From Exophiala sp. HKRS030 (lineage: Eukaryota; Ascomycota; Eurotiomycetes; Chaetothyriales; Herpotrichiellaceae): a stretch of DNA of 64,000 bases. Of this stretch, positions 23,036-34,194 are shown in pieces. A program made the position numbers and the translations under genes. Where the stretch lies: positions 1,426,001 through 1,490,000 of the forward strand of contig JAHWDD010000009.1 of assembly GCA_023897205.1 (NCBI GenBank), written 5' to 3'. Below the pieces are notes generated by a model, which was not told the DNA's origin, ran no database searches, and saw only the letters and a program-made list of their open reading frames with translations. Positions within the stretch are counted from its first letter, which is position 1; each line of letters begins with the position of its first letter.

Positions 23036-26000
23036 GTCGAAGAAAAAAAAGTGGGCATAAGGGCACGGGTAGGTCCCCCAGGGAAGCAGGCAGGCAGGTC
23101 AATGGCGCTGCGAACGGATCCATTCAGAGGGGAGATGACATGGATTCGACGAGGGATGGCGGCCTCGTGGAGTCGCATGATTCCGGACAACCTACGAGCA
23201 ATACGGAGTAGACGCATGCCATTTCTTCTCTGACCCTGGTCGATCGCTTGCAAGGATGCGAGACTAGGGTTGTGGCGGCGGGAAGAGAGGATGATGTGGA
23301 GAGAGCGGCCGGGTTGAGGCAGAGTTTGGACCAGGGCGTCAGTCTGCTCACCATGGGCTCGCCGGGTAGTAAGACCCTTGTCTGTTCTTTTTAAGCTGTA
23401 GCCACACGCGACTGTTCCTCCCTTGTGTGTGTTGAGATGAATCACCACCAAGGGTGATGGTGTGAGAGCCCACCAGCAAAGTCACACTGTAGCCGATGGT
23501 GGATCACCCACGCAACGAGTGGTGGCAGAAGTCGACTCGAGCAAAAGGGCCGCAGTAACGAACTACTGAGGCACTGATGCTCCGTATACTGTTATGCTGG
23601 CTTCTGCTAGACCCATGAGGTGCTAGTGCGGTGGTTTCAATTGGTGTTACACGAGGTGATTCAGGGAAAAGCCTCGATGCTGGGTAAAAATGTTGCTAGC
23701 CAGGCCCAGGTAACGTACAGGACACCTACTGATGCTGGCACGCAGAGGGAAATTTGGCCAAAGACAGGGGGGTGATGAGCGTTGCTGGGATTTCCACATT
23801 GAGTGGAGGACACAATGCAGCCAAAGCCCCCATTCCTCAGAGACGTGGAGCACACAGCTCGCTGTCGCACGCTTTTCTCCCTCTGGCGCTCTATCTCTCT
23901 TATTACTGCGGATACTGTCGTACACCGTGAATAGTTACAAAGCCCTAGTACTCGTGCGTGAATTAGGTGTCTAGGTAGTGAATGCTGCACGGGCACGAGT
24001 CCTCCTCAAGGTACTCCTACATTCCAAAGTGAGAGCTGTTTAGTGACAACCATGCACTGTCCACCTCAGCTTCGGGTACTCCAGTAGCATGCATGACAAT
24101 CTCTCGGGGTATGCGAGACGCTATCTGCCGGGTGTTTCGAATGGCGAGAAAGCCTTGTGTGTGCGTCAAGTGCTGCAGATATCTGGTACCCGAACAGTAT
24201 GGAGTCGACCTTGAATGGATAAAACAACCACTATCGGTGCCACGCCCCTGCACTACAGCCCATTTTTAACCGGCAGTTTGCATACAAGTGCCAGACTCTA
24301 GTCAAGCGGCATTTCGGACGAATTTTCTTTCCCCCTTCTTCTGTACGGAGAGGATCTGTACAGCGCGGAAAGGTAACTCGTATCAATCAGACCCTGGCCA
24401 GACGCACGCCTCCTCCCGCTCGGAGCCACGGGATGGCAGGCTGCGTTTTCGTGCCAACCTAGCCCTTCTAGTGGCACATTCCCGCCATCTCCCCAATCGA
24501 GATGCTCGAGATGGACCGAGTACGGAGTATTGCATGCGCACGATCCGTGCCATAAGCCTGAAAGCCTGGGCCACTAGCTGTACTGGTACGTAAGGTGTTT
24601 GCCAGCGCTGGTCGGCCAAGTTACTTGCTGCCCTGCTCCCCAGGTATGTTGTCCTGCAACAGGCTGCTGGTAGAGGCCTCGACTGGTCCAGCATCTGACA
24701 CTACTGGAAACTTACTGTACTGTTCAAGTAGCATTTTTTCCAAGGCACATGGCCATGCCACGGGTTATCTATCCGGGAAGCCGTCGACAATCTATCGTCA
24801 ATCCGCTTCAGCCATCGTGTCTCAGAGAAGCGTGCACGCACTTTAGTGCTCGATATCGTGAGGGACCGCGCGGCTTGCTTTACAGTGTACTTACTACAAA
24901 GGTATCAGATCGAAGGGGACCACCGTTCAGCAGATGCACCAGGCAAACTACTCTTGGGACTGCTGGCCATCCGATTGACTCCATGGGACCCGCTCTCGCC
25001 TAACAGGTGCAGCCTAAATGGTCCGGACAGTTGCTAACCACCGGGGTGGCCATGCTCACGTAAAAGCATGTCCCCAAAGAGGACACGGAGAGACGCCACC
25101 AACTCATCCAACCCAAACAGCGCAGAGGGGACAAGCGAATTAGTGGTGGTGATCACAGGATTGTCGCACATGAAGGGTGACATTTTCGGCCTGAGACAGA
25201 CGAGACAAAACCCACCACGCAAGCAGGTGAGGACGACCATGCATTAGCCTTGTCCCTCTTTTGCGCCTGAAGAGGTCGGTAGAAATTGTCGCAGTGGTCC
25301 TTCTCCGTTGTCGAGCGAGTACCTCAACACTTAGCTGTCCCGAGGAGTGTATCCTTGCCGAGACTTGAGGCCCTCCTCCTCCAATTACCTTGCTACTGTA
25401 GGCAGTAGTGTCACGCAACAGGCCTACAGTAACCATGTTCATGATACTCCGGCCGGCACTTAGTCTTGCCCCTAGCTACACGGCAACCGTGTTCCGCTTC
25501 ATCTGGCGGCAGGGACGGCGCGGAAAAAAGTCAAGCTCTGAGGTCCAAACAAGGCAAGGGTCCTCATGTTCTGCAAGATTAAAGGTCTCCCCCAGATTCT
25601 CCTTCACGTCGCATCCGACGCAGACGATCCTTGGCTCTGGCATGTTTTTCGAGCCTCGTACTCTACGAACTGCTCGATTGGGTTGCTGCTGTCCTACGTC
25701 GCTTCACAGCCAATGCAGATTTGCTCCCTCACATGACCTTTTCTATTTTCAAGGATCCGTCATGCTTAGTGCTTCCCTGGGCGAATAGTGACACATTGTG
25801 AGCTTGACGAGGGTGTGCGGCCTTCAACCCCCCGGCGAACTCAGTAACGCCTGTATTCAGTGCAATGTCGCTTGCACTGCTGGGCCTCCAGTCTCATCAC
25901 GTCAGAAAGGGTGGACAGGAAAGCTAGCCTTGTTGTCTAGTTCATCCCATGTCCGCTAGGCCCTAGCTCTACGGTGGTCCAGGCGCGAGTTAGCATGTTG

Positions 26001-26301
26001 CTTCGCCGATCGGACGCCGCACGACGACCACCACACACACTCCTTGACGCAAAGGAGAAACTCTCTCGTAGTCGAAGCCTCTAAAGTTGTCGACTTCGGT
26101 TAAAGGCCAACAACTGTGACCTGCCTAGGCGTCTCCACATCTCGCAAACTCCAGCCGCGCCCACTCTCTGTGACCCAAGCGAACTCTAGGCAAACGACGC
26201 TCGTGGACAAGCTTGCCACATGTCATCATACAAAATGCAAGTTAGTTGCGGGAGAGTGTCCAAGACTATTGTAGACATCTGCAATTCAGCAATGGCCCCT
26301 T

Positions 26302-26318
26302 CACACACACACACACAC
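26302..26318. repeat. CA dinucleotide microsatellite
   Basis: About eight and a half CA units in noncoding DNA. Confidence 0.8.
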
Positions 26319-29300
26319 CACCGCCACCACTTCTTGCCTGTGACTAGACAGCTCGTAAAAGCATGCGAGTCAGCTCTTGATCGAGCTTGGTGAGTGAGTA
26401 GTAAGACACCGCGTCAAGATGCCGGTGATGGCTTCGGGGTCAGATCATCTGATCGTCGTCCACCCAGAGATGTCTAAGAGTCATCAGTGCCTTGTTTTGG
26501 AAGTAGCTGAGTGAAAAGCATTGGGCTCGAGATCACGACTCTGATGCCAAAGGACTACGATATCACGAGTCTCCCTCTCCTGTGAAAGGGCAAGGCCGGC
26601 CGAACCGAGGGGAACTACTCCTAACGGGCAGAAGCCAATGTGACAACTGGGCGGGTGGTGCTGCCGTCCCTCAACGCCACGCTTGTCCCAGTTTTGGATA
26701 TTCACCATGCAAAGGACTGGTACAGTAGGAACGGCTTAGCCGGTGAATTGTAGAGAGCTCTCACATTGGATGTCTTCGGGATTGCTAACTTGAACGGATG
26801 CAAGTCGAAGGTTGTTGGGTAGTGGTACGGTAGGGATTTCGATCCTGGAACACTATCTGCTATTTCAATTTCGGTGCACAGGTGGAAACTAACACACACC
26901 ATATCCCAGCAACGTGCCACATTTAAATTATGGAATGTAAAGCCATGCAGGGGAGAAGTGTCTCCTACTCGAGTAGTTTACGAATACTTGATCAAGCGTC
27001 TATCTACAGACCCTTACAAGCCCTTGGACAGGGGCACAGTCCGCAGAAATTGCCCGGGCATTTTGGCAAGAGTAGAGGCACTGCACGAGTCCATTCAAGG
27101 TTCCCACATGCTGCTCGTGGCATGGGTGTTTTGTGGTCAAAGCCCACGTTTTTCTTGAAATGCCGGCGCCTGTCAAACATTGGACCCTGCCCGCAGTGTG
27201 ACAGGATATCCTGACCTGTGTGTGTGGCATTCTTTGCATTCGTCGAATAGTCTCGCATGGATTTGACCGGAGTCCGCGAGCATTGCCAGACTGCGCGCGA
27301 ATGGTTTGGACGAATCAAGATGCTGTCGACACTGTGCACCTCTCGCTCTCCCAGCAAACTCGCCCTTCATCAATGTGTCGAAGGCGCACCCATTTCTGGA
27401 ATGCTGCATGGCTCACTACCCACGTTGTGACAGGCGCTAGCTCCTGGCAGATGCGGAGCGTGATGAGCCGCTGTACCCGTGCATCCTCCAGTAACTCCTA
27501 CAATACCAGGTGGAGGTGACGTGATAATGTTGACAATGCTTCACTGTGGATGGGCCCTTTTGCACGTGCCTTGGTTTCTCGACGGTGCAATCATTCTACT
27601 GTACAGATTCAAGGACGAGATACCGCATCCACAATCTACGAAAACAGGTTGATGAGGCCATTCTTCAACATCTTTGCCCAGTGCAATGACTCTACACGGG
27701 AAAATGTTGCAGCCGAGAAGACCGTGATTGATGAGTGTCTCAGTCGTGAGTCGAGCGCCGGGTGCTTCATTCCACCCCCAACGCCACGAAGCCAGATTGG
27801 GCAGTACAAAGGAGGGGTGATGAGCAAGAATGATTAGAGCGACATGGGGGGTTTCGTGGGCTTCGCAATCCTGGAGGCCAAAACTCCACCAAGACAAGGG
27901 TTCTCCCTTCCAGAGCCGAACGACCTCGGAGCGTTTGAAGAAGCCGGGCATCCTGCAGGATCCCCCTGGCATGAACTCGGATTATTCATGCGCGTTCGTC
28001 ATTGACGGCGTCCATTCATTGCACAGTCAAACCGAATACTCGTACTCCGTACTCGTGGGACCCTAAACACGGTTCTGCCCTACGAGTACACTCGTAGGAC
28101 TATGGAACACCCCTCCGCCCCCCTGCAGCTCGCCGGAGAGAGTCTCAGCTGTGGGCGGCGGCCCTCCGGCAACGCAATTTGGGTGTCTGGCTACTCCGTA
28201 CTCCGTGTCTCTCTTGGGAGCTTGAGGACGGCGCGGGCCTTAACCTTAAGATACCTTCTTGAGGCTATTCCCCGAGGCCTGATATCCTCTCAGGATCGCC
28301 GCTACGGTGCAATGGGCGTTTCATAACCCCCACATACGCTTTCGTTGGGGAATGCAAGAGCGGCCTCTCCTACTCCGTGCATACGCTTGAGACTGTACTT
28401 GTGGTATCCGAAGGATAATACTCTACATATGTCCAAGGAGTACTGACTACGGCTAACGAAAGCACACCACGGAGAGTATAGCTAGAACGAGACGGGGGGA
28501 GGGGGATGGGGGGGAGAAAGCGCGATGCCTTGACCGGGTCTACTGTAAAAATTTCTCTCGGGATCTGCCTCTGCTCGTTGGCCCGTTTCACGATGACAAT
28601 CCGTCGGAAAGAGTGTTCAGCTCCTACCTACCTAGGTAGCTTCCAGCCACGGTTTGAAGCAGTAGAGCCAGCTATGATTTCTGATTAGTGACGGGACATG
28701 GACTACAGGCTCCTGAGCCTCCAAAACATCCCCTGCTACCTACCTCATTTGGTGGTTGATGAGCACTCAGGGCGGACTGATCAGGTGCGAGTCAAGCATG
28801 CACCTCTTCCCCTGTCCTGTCACAGGCTTACGATATCCTTGTCCCGTCAACCTCTCTCTGTAAAGTAGCTTTACACCCAGTTCAAGCTCGTCGACGACCC
28901 TTGCGAGATCCACAAGGCCGATGTGACAAAGTGTTACGGAGTACTACCTTTTCTCACCAACGCCCTTTGCTCTTCACGAGACTGACTGAACTCGGACACC
29001 TGCGTCTCGGTTGCATTTTGGGTTGAACCCTTTTTTTTTCAACTCGTAGCAATGTGATGCTCTGTAGTCTAGGTGAAAAGAGACGTACGCGTCATTGATC
29101 GAACGAAAGTCTTTGGAGGTTGCCAATCAAACGTCCCCCAGTCCACCTAGATACATTATGCTTCCCGCAGCATCAGCACTATCCTACTCCGGCCACAGAG
29201 GCAGGATGTTTCCCATCTCGTTGATAGGTGGTTCAATTCCGGTACTCAATGTCAGACTCCGAGCACTAGGACCGCCAAAGAACATGGGGATCTCAGAGCG

Positions 29301-32300
29301 ATCTTCCAACCCCCGGCAACTCCGCTTCTTCCTTACTTTTTCGATCGCACCTGTCAAAACCCACCTCGGCCAAACTGCCACCAAGCAGACCGACTGCATC
29401 TCGTGGTGGTTGCTGCTGCATAAGACTTCTGCAGGAACGGAGCATGATACTTTCCATGATGATCTGCGTTTCCCATCATCATCATTGTCCAGCCATGGTT
29501 ACACTAACATGGAATGGGGGAATACAAGGGCGCGCACCTTGAAGACGTTTCCAGTTCTCTGGCAAGGTGCGGACGCATCTCGAGCTCTTGGGTGGTAACG
29601 GGAACAAGCCCCCCTTAGCAATGCAACAGCGTCCTTGTGGCCCGGTGCCGTCGTTTTGCCGCATTTTGTCAGTCAGGCGACTCCTTTTCACAGGGGTCCG
29701 CCACAAGGTTTGACTTTTCAGCCCTCTAGGGCTTACACTGTGCGTACTAAGCCAGTCGAAGTCGAAGGCTGGGCCTGAAAAGAAAACAAGACTCGTAAAC
29801 GACGCACATGCGTTGCCTACTCCGATTTCGACTTTTGAATTGCCTTCAGATCGCTCACTGTGGTGACTGGGGAGGACGTCAACCCTCCAACACCCAGAAT
29901 CATCATGCTTTACTTGGTAAGACTATATCACACCAAGGTGCCACATCACCCTGAATACACCCCGGCCACCAGACCCTTGCACTTAAGGTCCACCTTTTGG
30001 TTTACTCAATCACGTCTCTATCGCCAAGTACGACACGGGAAAGGAGACCAAAATTGGCAGTCATCATGAACTTTGGCAACTTGGACTCACTGCATACGTA
30101 GTTCCTGAGCGCGATTCACCCTCGCGTATTCAACCCTACCGCGTTGGAATGACTGCAGTGTCCACGACGATGCCTTCGTACACCAATCATGTCTAGAAAC
30201 GCAAATGGATTAGAGAAGAGGTCCATCTGGCAAATACCGAATCTCTGGGTAAGGTTTTGCGCGAAGGGTGTGAAGTGTGAAGTGTGTCAAGCTGGCAGAC
30301 AGGATGAGCACCGCCAGAGCTATCCATCATCCCACGATCGACCTTCCGACTTTCGAACCCAATCTTGCTTATGATAGATGGAGAAGGTTTCCACCCATGA
30401 CAGTACGACCCATCGTCACCCTGTCCTACGACTACGAATTGCCACAGCTTGTGGGCTGAAACTCTCTTAGCTATGCCCCGTCATCGAATGCTTCATCCTT
30501 GCACTCGGTATGGCTCGAGTCACATGGCTTGGTCCTGAAAGTTTGTCCTGTGCGTGTCTTGAGAGAGTTCATCGAGGTATTTCAGGTGTGGAAGTTTGAA
30601 TCCAATCTGCGGCGTGCCCCCTATCAATCTCCTACACCAGCCGTTATGTTGACTTTGATGCCGGGTTCTTTTGTGATGACGAGGATGGAGTGTACACCAG
30701 CTACCGCGCCTCGATGAAAACCTTCTTCACAGTTTGTCGATGGCAGGCAAACAAGCCCCGCCGAGACGTCCCAAGCCCAGGTTCGTCGCATCCAGTTTTG
30801 TGGTTTAAGATCTATTCGTTTACCACTGCCTCGATGAGGCAAGCCAAACTGGAAGTTTCCGAGATTACGTGCTCGTTCCCAATCGGGGGCCCTTCCTGAT
30901 GTCGTGCTGGTCTTGACACGAACAAGACAAGACCATCTGGAATTCGGTGAAACAACTCCACTCTCCATACTCGTACTTGGAGAGAGTGGCGTCTTGACAT
31001 GAGGATGTGCTTTAAGTTTGGTCAGTTCTTGCTAACATTCCGCGGAGAAATGCCGCCCAGAACACATATACGAGTACATATTCGTGGAAAGTCCAGATAC
31101 TGACATGTGATATTCTGGTATTTCATTCTTCCCCTTTTTGGCGGGTTTCTCGGGTCCATGACCATTACGAATTGAACCCGAGCTTACGGGGTTCAGTGAC
31201 AGTGGGAACAAGAACTCTTTTTTCTTCACACAAGACAAGATCCACATGGTCCTCCCATCTTGGGAGGATATCTCTGTTTTGCTTGAAATTTGCGGTTCCG
31301 ATGAGAAACTAGAGTGCGCCCAAAAAGACCGTGTTCGAGCTCGAGCCTCGCGCGGGCCAAGAGTTTGGCAGCCAGAGTCATGATTTCACGGTATCGGGTG
31401 CGTGTGCGAGAGTGTATCTTGTGACATCCCTGCTTGCCTGGCGCTTCTGGCCAGACCCAGACCACTTTGTCGAGTCACAAGTACAGAGGCGATCAAGGGG
31501 GTTCCAGAGGAAGACGCGTGTCGAGCAAAGCATGGTGGGTTGGGCTGACTAGCTCTCATGATCCTGCGATATGGTGAGTGGGTTTGTTACCTGACGAGGA
31601 AGAATTCTTTCAACTGTTGGTCCGCGAATGGAAGATGATTATGTTTTGGATATGGGCATGAAGTGGTGTCTGAAAGTGCTGCGCGTGTTGAGGTACTATG
31701 TGGAGAGATGCGAGTGATTTATATTTGAGGTCTCACACAGAGTATGGAATCTATTTATCTCGCAACGAATGTTTCGCTCCAGTCTTCGGAGCATAGGTCA
31801 GGTACCCAGGAATGCCATGTCTGTCTTTTTGTCGAAATGAGAATCTTGTTGATACCCTGATAAGGGCGGTATTGTGATCATTAAGGGGTCTAACGAGGTA
31901 TGGAGACTGATTCGTAAGATTGTTTAGTGACAACCTTATGACGAGGTAGTGCTCGCCACGGGCGAGAAAGATGAGAGATGAAGAGAGACAAAGGAGATGA
32001 CACTCTTCGTGATACGTGAACGCTTTGCCCTCTGAACCAATAATTCTTTCCTAGCAAGTCGATAACTTCCTCTTGGTGACGATCATGTATATTATACCGT
32101 CTGATAAATGGTTCTTGTACTGGTTCTCTGCTCCATCTCTTCGGCAAAGTGTGTACTTGTTTTCGATTGAGACCCCCAAACATGTCTTGTTTATTGTACC
32201 CATACAATCTGATCAACGGTTTGATGCTGGTCCATCTCTTCCACAAACTGGCAATTTTTTCCCAAACACATTTCAGTCTAAACCCCCAATATTCAGAACA

Positions 32301-32328
32301 GCGTATCCCTAACGCACGCACATAGAAA

Positions 32329-33723
32329 TCAAAGATTTGCACCTGTCCGCCTCTTCCAAAACTTGTAGGCCCAATACACGATTCCGACCGTGGTCAAGGC
32401 ACGATAGGTCAGGAAAATGGCAATGGCAACATTCACACGCTCGTAATAACCGTGCAACAGCTTACCCACGGCGTGTTGCGGATCCTTGCCCACGCCTAAG
32501 CCTCCGATGCCGACGCGGTTCTTGTCGAACGAAGGCCGGGGTTTTCTGAGACCCAGCGGTACTTCTGCGGTGACGACACCACCACCACCAACAGGTTCAG
32601 GTTCGGAAGTAGGCACCGCCAGTGCCTGCGTGTTGGCGTCGATGGCCGTCTGGCTCGGTCGCCTTCTGTGGCCGGGCCACGACCCGGATGAAAAGGTCTC
32701 TGCCGAGTTCTTCCTGAACGAACGCGTGAGGGCCCAGACGATGAGACGCAGGTCGGGGACCGTGAAGGTAGGGTACTTCCACAGTTTGACGGCGTTGTAG
32801 GGCGGGAGCATGTCGAGAAAGTCGGCGAGGACGCCCAAGGTCAACCCCCACAGGAGGATCGGTTGTTGGTAACCCAGGGACTGCGAGGACGACGGGACGC
32901 CGAAGGGCGCCTGTGCCCAACCGGACACGGTGGACAGGTGGTCACCACCCTCCGTCGGGATGAAACCCGGTATGGAGCTGGCGTAGACGGACTCCGTCGG
33001 GAGGAGCCTGACGGCGCTGAACATCATCTTGCCCATGGTCCAACGGATCAACTTGTGCACGACGGGGCCGACGTGCCTGGCCATCCGGCTGGAGATGTCG
33101 ACCGATTCTCTGGTCCGCAGGGTCGGCGACAGCAAGGCGCGCAGGGAGACCCAGTGGACCGACGCGACCTCGGTCGGCTGGGGCTGGACCGCGGGCACCG
33201 TCTTGCCCGTCAACAGGAACACGTAGGGGCACAGGACCATCAGGACCTCTTTGCTCCAGGACGACGAGACCAACCGCTCCGGGAGGTTGCCCGCGTGGAG
33301 GCAGTGCGCCGTTTCCAGGTCCAGCCCGATCTCTTCCCTTGTCTCTCGTATCGCCGCCGCGAGGTCGTCCGCGTCCTCGGGGTCTCTCTTGCCCCCAGGG
33401 AGCGCCGTGTGTCCCGACCACTTGTCGCCGGCGCGACCGGCGCGCTTGATGAACAAGAGTTCCGGGTCGCCATCTTGCACCCAGTCCTGTGAGAAGAATT
33501 CTTCTATGGACGACGGAGGGGAGGCTTGGGGTTGGTCGACCGCAATGACCGAGCCGTGGGACGGAGGGACTGGGGTGAACGCCGGGCGCACGCGGATTAT
33601 GGCTGCGACGCTGGCTCGTTTCCGTGATCCTTCGGGATTGGGCACATGAGGGTACGGATTTTGGCGCAGCTGGACCAAGACGCTCTCGAGAGCCTTGGTG
33701 ATGGCTTTGGAATCTTCTGACAT
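32329..33723 (-). CDS. Nudix hydrolase with C-terminal membrane tail
   Basis: An intronless 464 aa frame. The Nudix region begins near residue 35 (ASVAAIIRVRP) and its box reads GGKRDPEDADDLAAAIRETR followed by EEIGL, retaining the RExxEEIG metal-binding core. The GGKRDPxDxDD form resembles the CoA-diphosphatase branch (Pcd1/NUDT7), whose members cleave CoA to 3',5'-ADP and 4'-phosphopantetheine in peroxisomes or mitochondria. Length is about double that of a minimal Nudix enzyme. The second half has a conserved-looking segment around LGVLADFLDMLPPY and ends in a hydrophobic span (VNVAIAIFLTYRALTTVGIV) followed by a basic tail (KFWKRR), resembling a tail anchor. Divergent from VTC4 across 471 bp. 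Exact substrate uncertain. Confidence 0.82.
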   Translation of the reverse strand: MSEDSKAITKALESVLVQLRQNPYPHVPNPEGSRKRASVAAIIRVRPAFTPVPPSHGSVIAVDQPQASPPSSIEEFFSQDWVQDGDPELLFIKRAGRAGDKWSGHTALPGGKRDPEDADDLAAAIRETREEIGLDLETAHCLHAGNLPERLVSSSWSKEVLMVLCPYVFLLTGKTVPAVQPQPTEVASVHWVSLRALLSPTLRTRESVDISSRMARHVGPVVHKLIRWTMGKMMFSAVRLLPTESVYASSIPGFIPTEGGDHLSTVSGWAQAPFGVPSSSQSLGYQQPILLWGLTLGVLADFLDMLPPYNAVKLWKYPTFTVPDLRLIVWALTRSFRKNSAETFSSGSWPGHRRRPSQTAIDANTQALAVPTSEPEPVGGGGVVTAEVPLGLRKPRPSFDKNRVGIGGLGVGKDPQHAVGKLLHGYYERVNVAIAIFLTYRALTTVGIVYWAYKFWKRRTGANL

Positions 33724-34194
33724 GTCTGAACTTCGCGGAGCAGCTCAGTATAGTGGGACTATATCGTTATGTTTGTTGGGTGTTTCCGTAAGCCCATAGG
33801 CAGACACGTCTGAGGTGCCGAGGTCTGATATGGCACTATTCTTTTCGAGACATTCAGCCTCGTAGCCTCGTAGCCTCGTCGGGGAACGGATAAACACCGG
33901 CAATGACGTTCACGGAGATGCTGAAGAGGAGAGCATGTGCACGTGTCGTACAGGTTGCATTGCCATTGGCTGTTGGGGATTTGCTCTACCACCACATGCA
34001 CCAGGAACGAAAGGGAAAACTGCACCACGTTGAGCTCCGATCGAGCTGGGAGCTTTTTTTCTGTAGTTTTATATCGATACCTATATCTGTACTTTGCAAA
34101 GATTTCTCATTCTGCCCGAGTATATGGTACGCAGCCGTAATCTTCGAACGTTGACCACCTGGTGAACACTTCTCACCACCATCCTTTGTTGACA
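33724..34194. promoter_or_regulatory. Shared Nudix/VTC4 divergent promoter
   Basis: This interval separates two divergent start codons and contains the CACGTG box annotated separately. No coding signal seen. Confidence 0.55.
33940..33945. promoter_or_regulatory. CACGTG (PHO-type E-box) upstream of VTC4
   Basis: CACGTG in the context GTGCACGTGTCG, 250 bp before the VTC4 start and about 217 bp before the Nudix start. In yeast VTC4 is a Pho4 target through CACGTG, and the filamentous orthologue NUC-1/PalcA binds the same core. Occupancy here is an inference. Confidence 0.5.

Larger units (their letters stand above)
22298..32328. other. 10 kb gene desert
   Basis: No frame on either strand resembles a known family, and the longest (about 167 codons near 29,095) has the composition of chance translation. 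I found no tRNA, 5S rRNA, LTR pair or transposase. Base composition is not obviously AT-rich, so it does not look like heavily RIP-mutated repeat DNA. It contains a (CT)n run at 23018-23035, a (CA)n run at 26302-26318, and exact TACTCCGTA motifs at 23202, 24521, 28043, 28192 and 28935. The first part must hold the Zn2Cys6 gene promoter. Confidence 0.55.

Noticed and set aside
23441..23470. Small inverted repeat ATCACC..GGTGAT
   Set aside because: Six-base stem only; expected often by chance and not followed by a T-run or other context.
29020..29032. GGGTTCAACCC on the minus strand, B-box-like
   Set aside because: Flanked by A-runs with no stem pairing and no upstream A-box.
29228..29240. tRNA B-box-like GGTTCAATTCC
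   Set aside because: The flanking bases cannot form a T-stem and no A-box or cloverleaf surrounds it.
29095..29598. 167-codon frame, the longest in the gene desert
   Set aside because: Composition resembles translated noncoding DNA, no family motif, no neighbouring exons that extend it.
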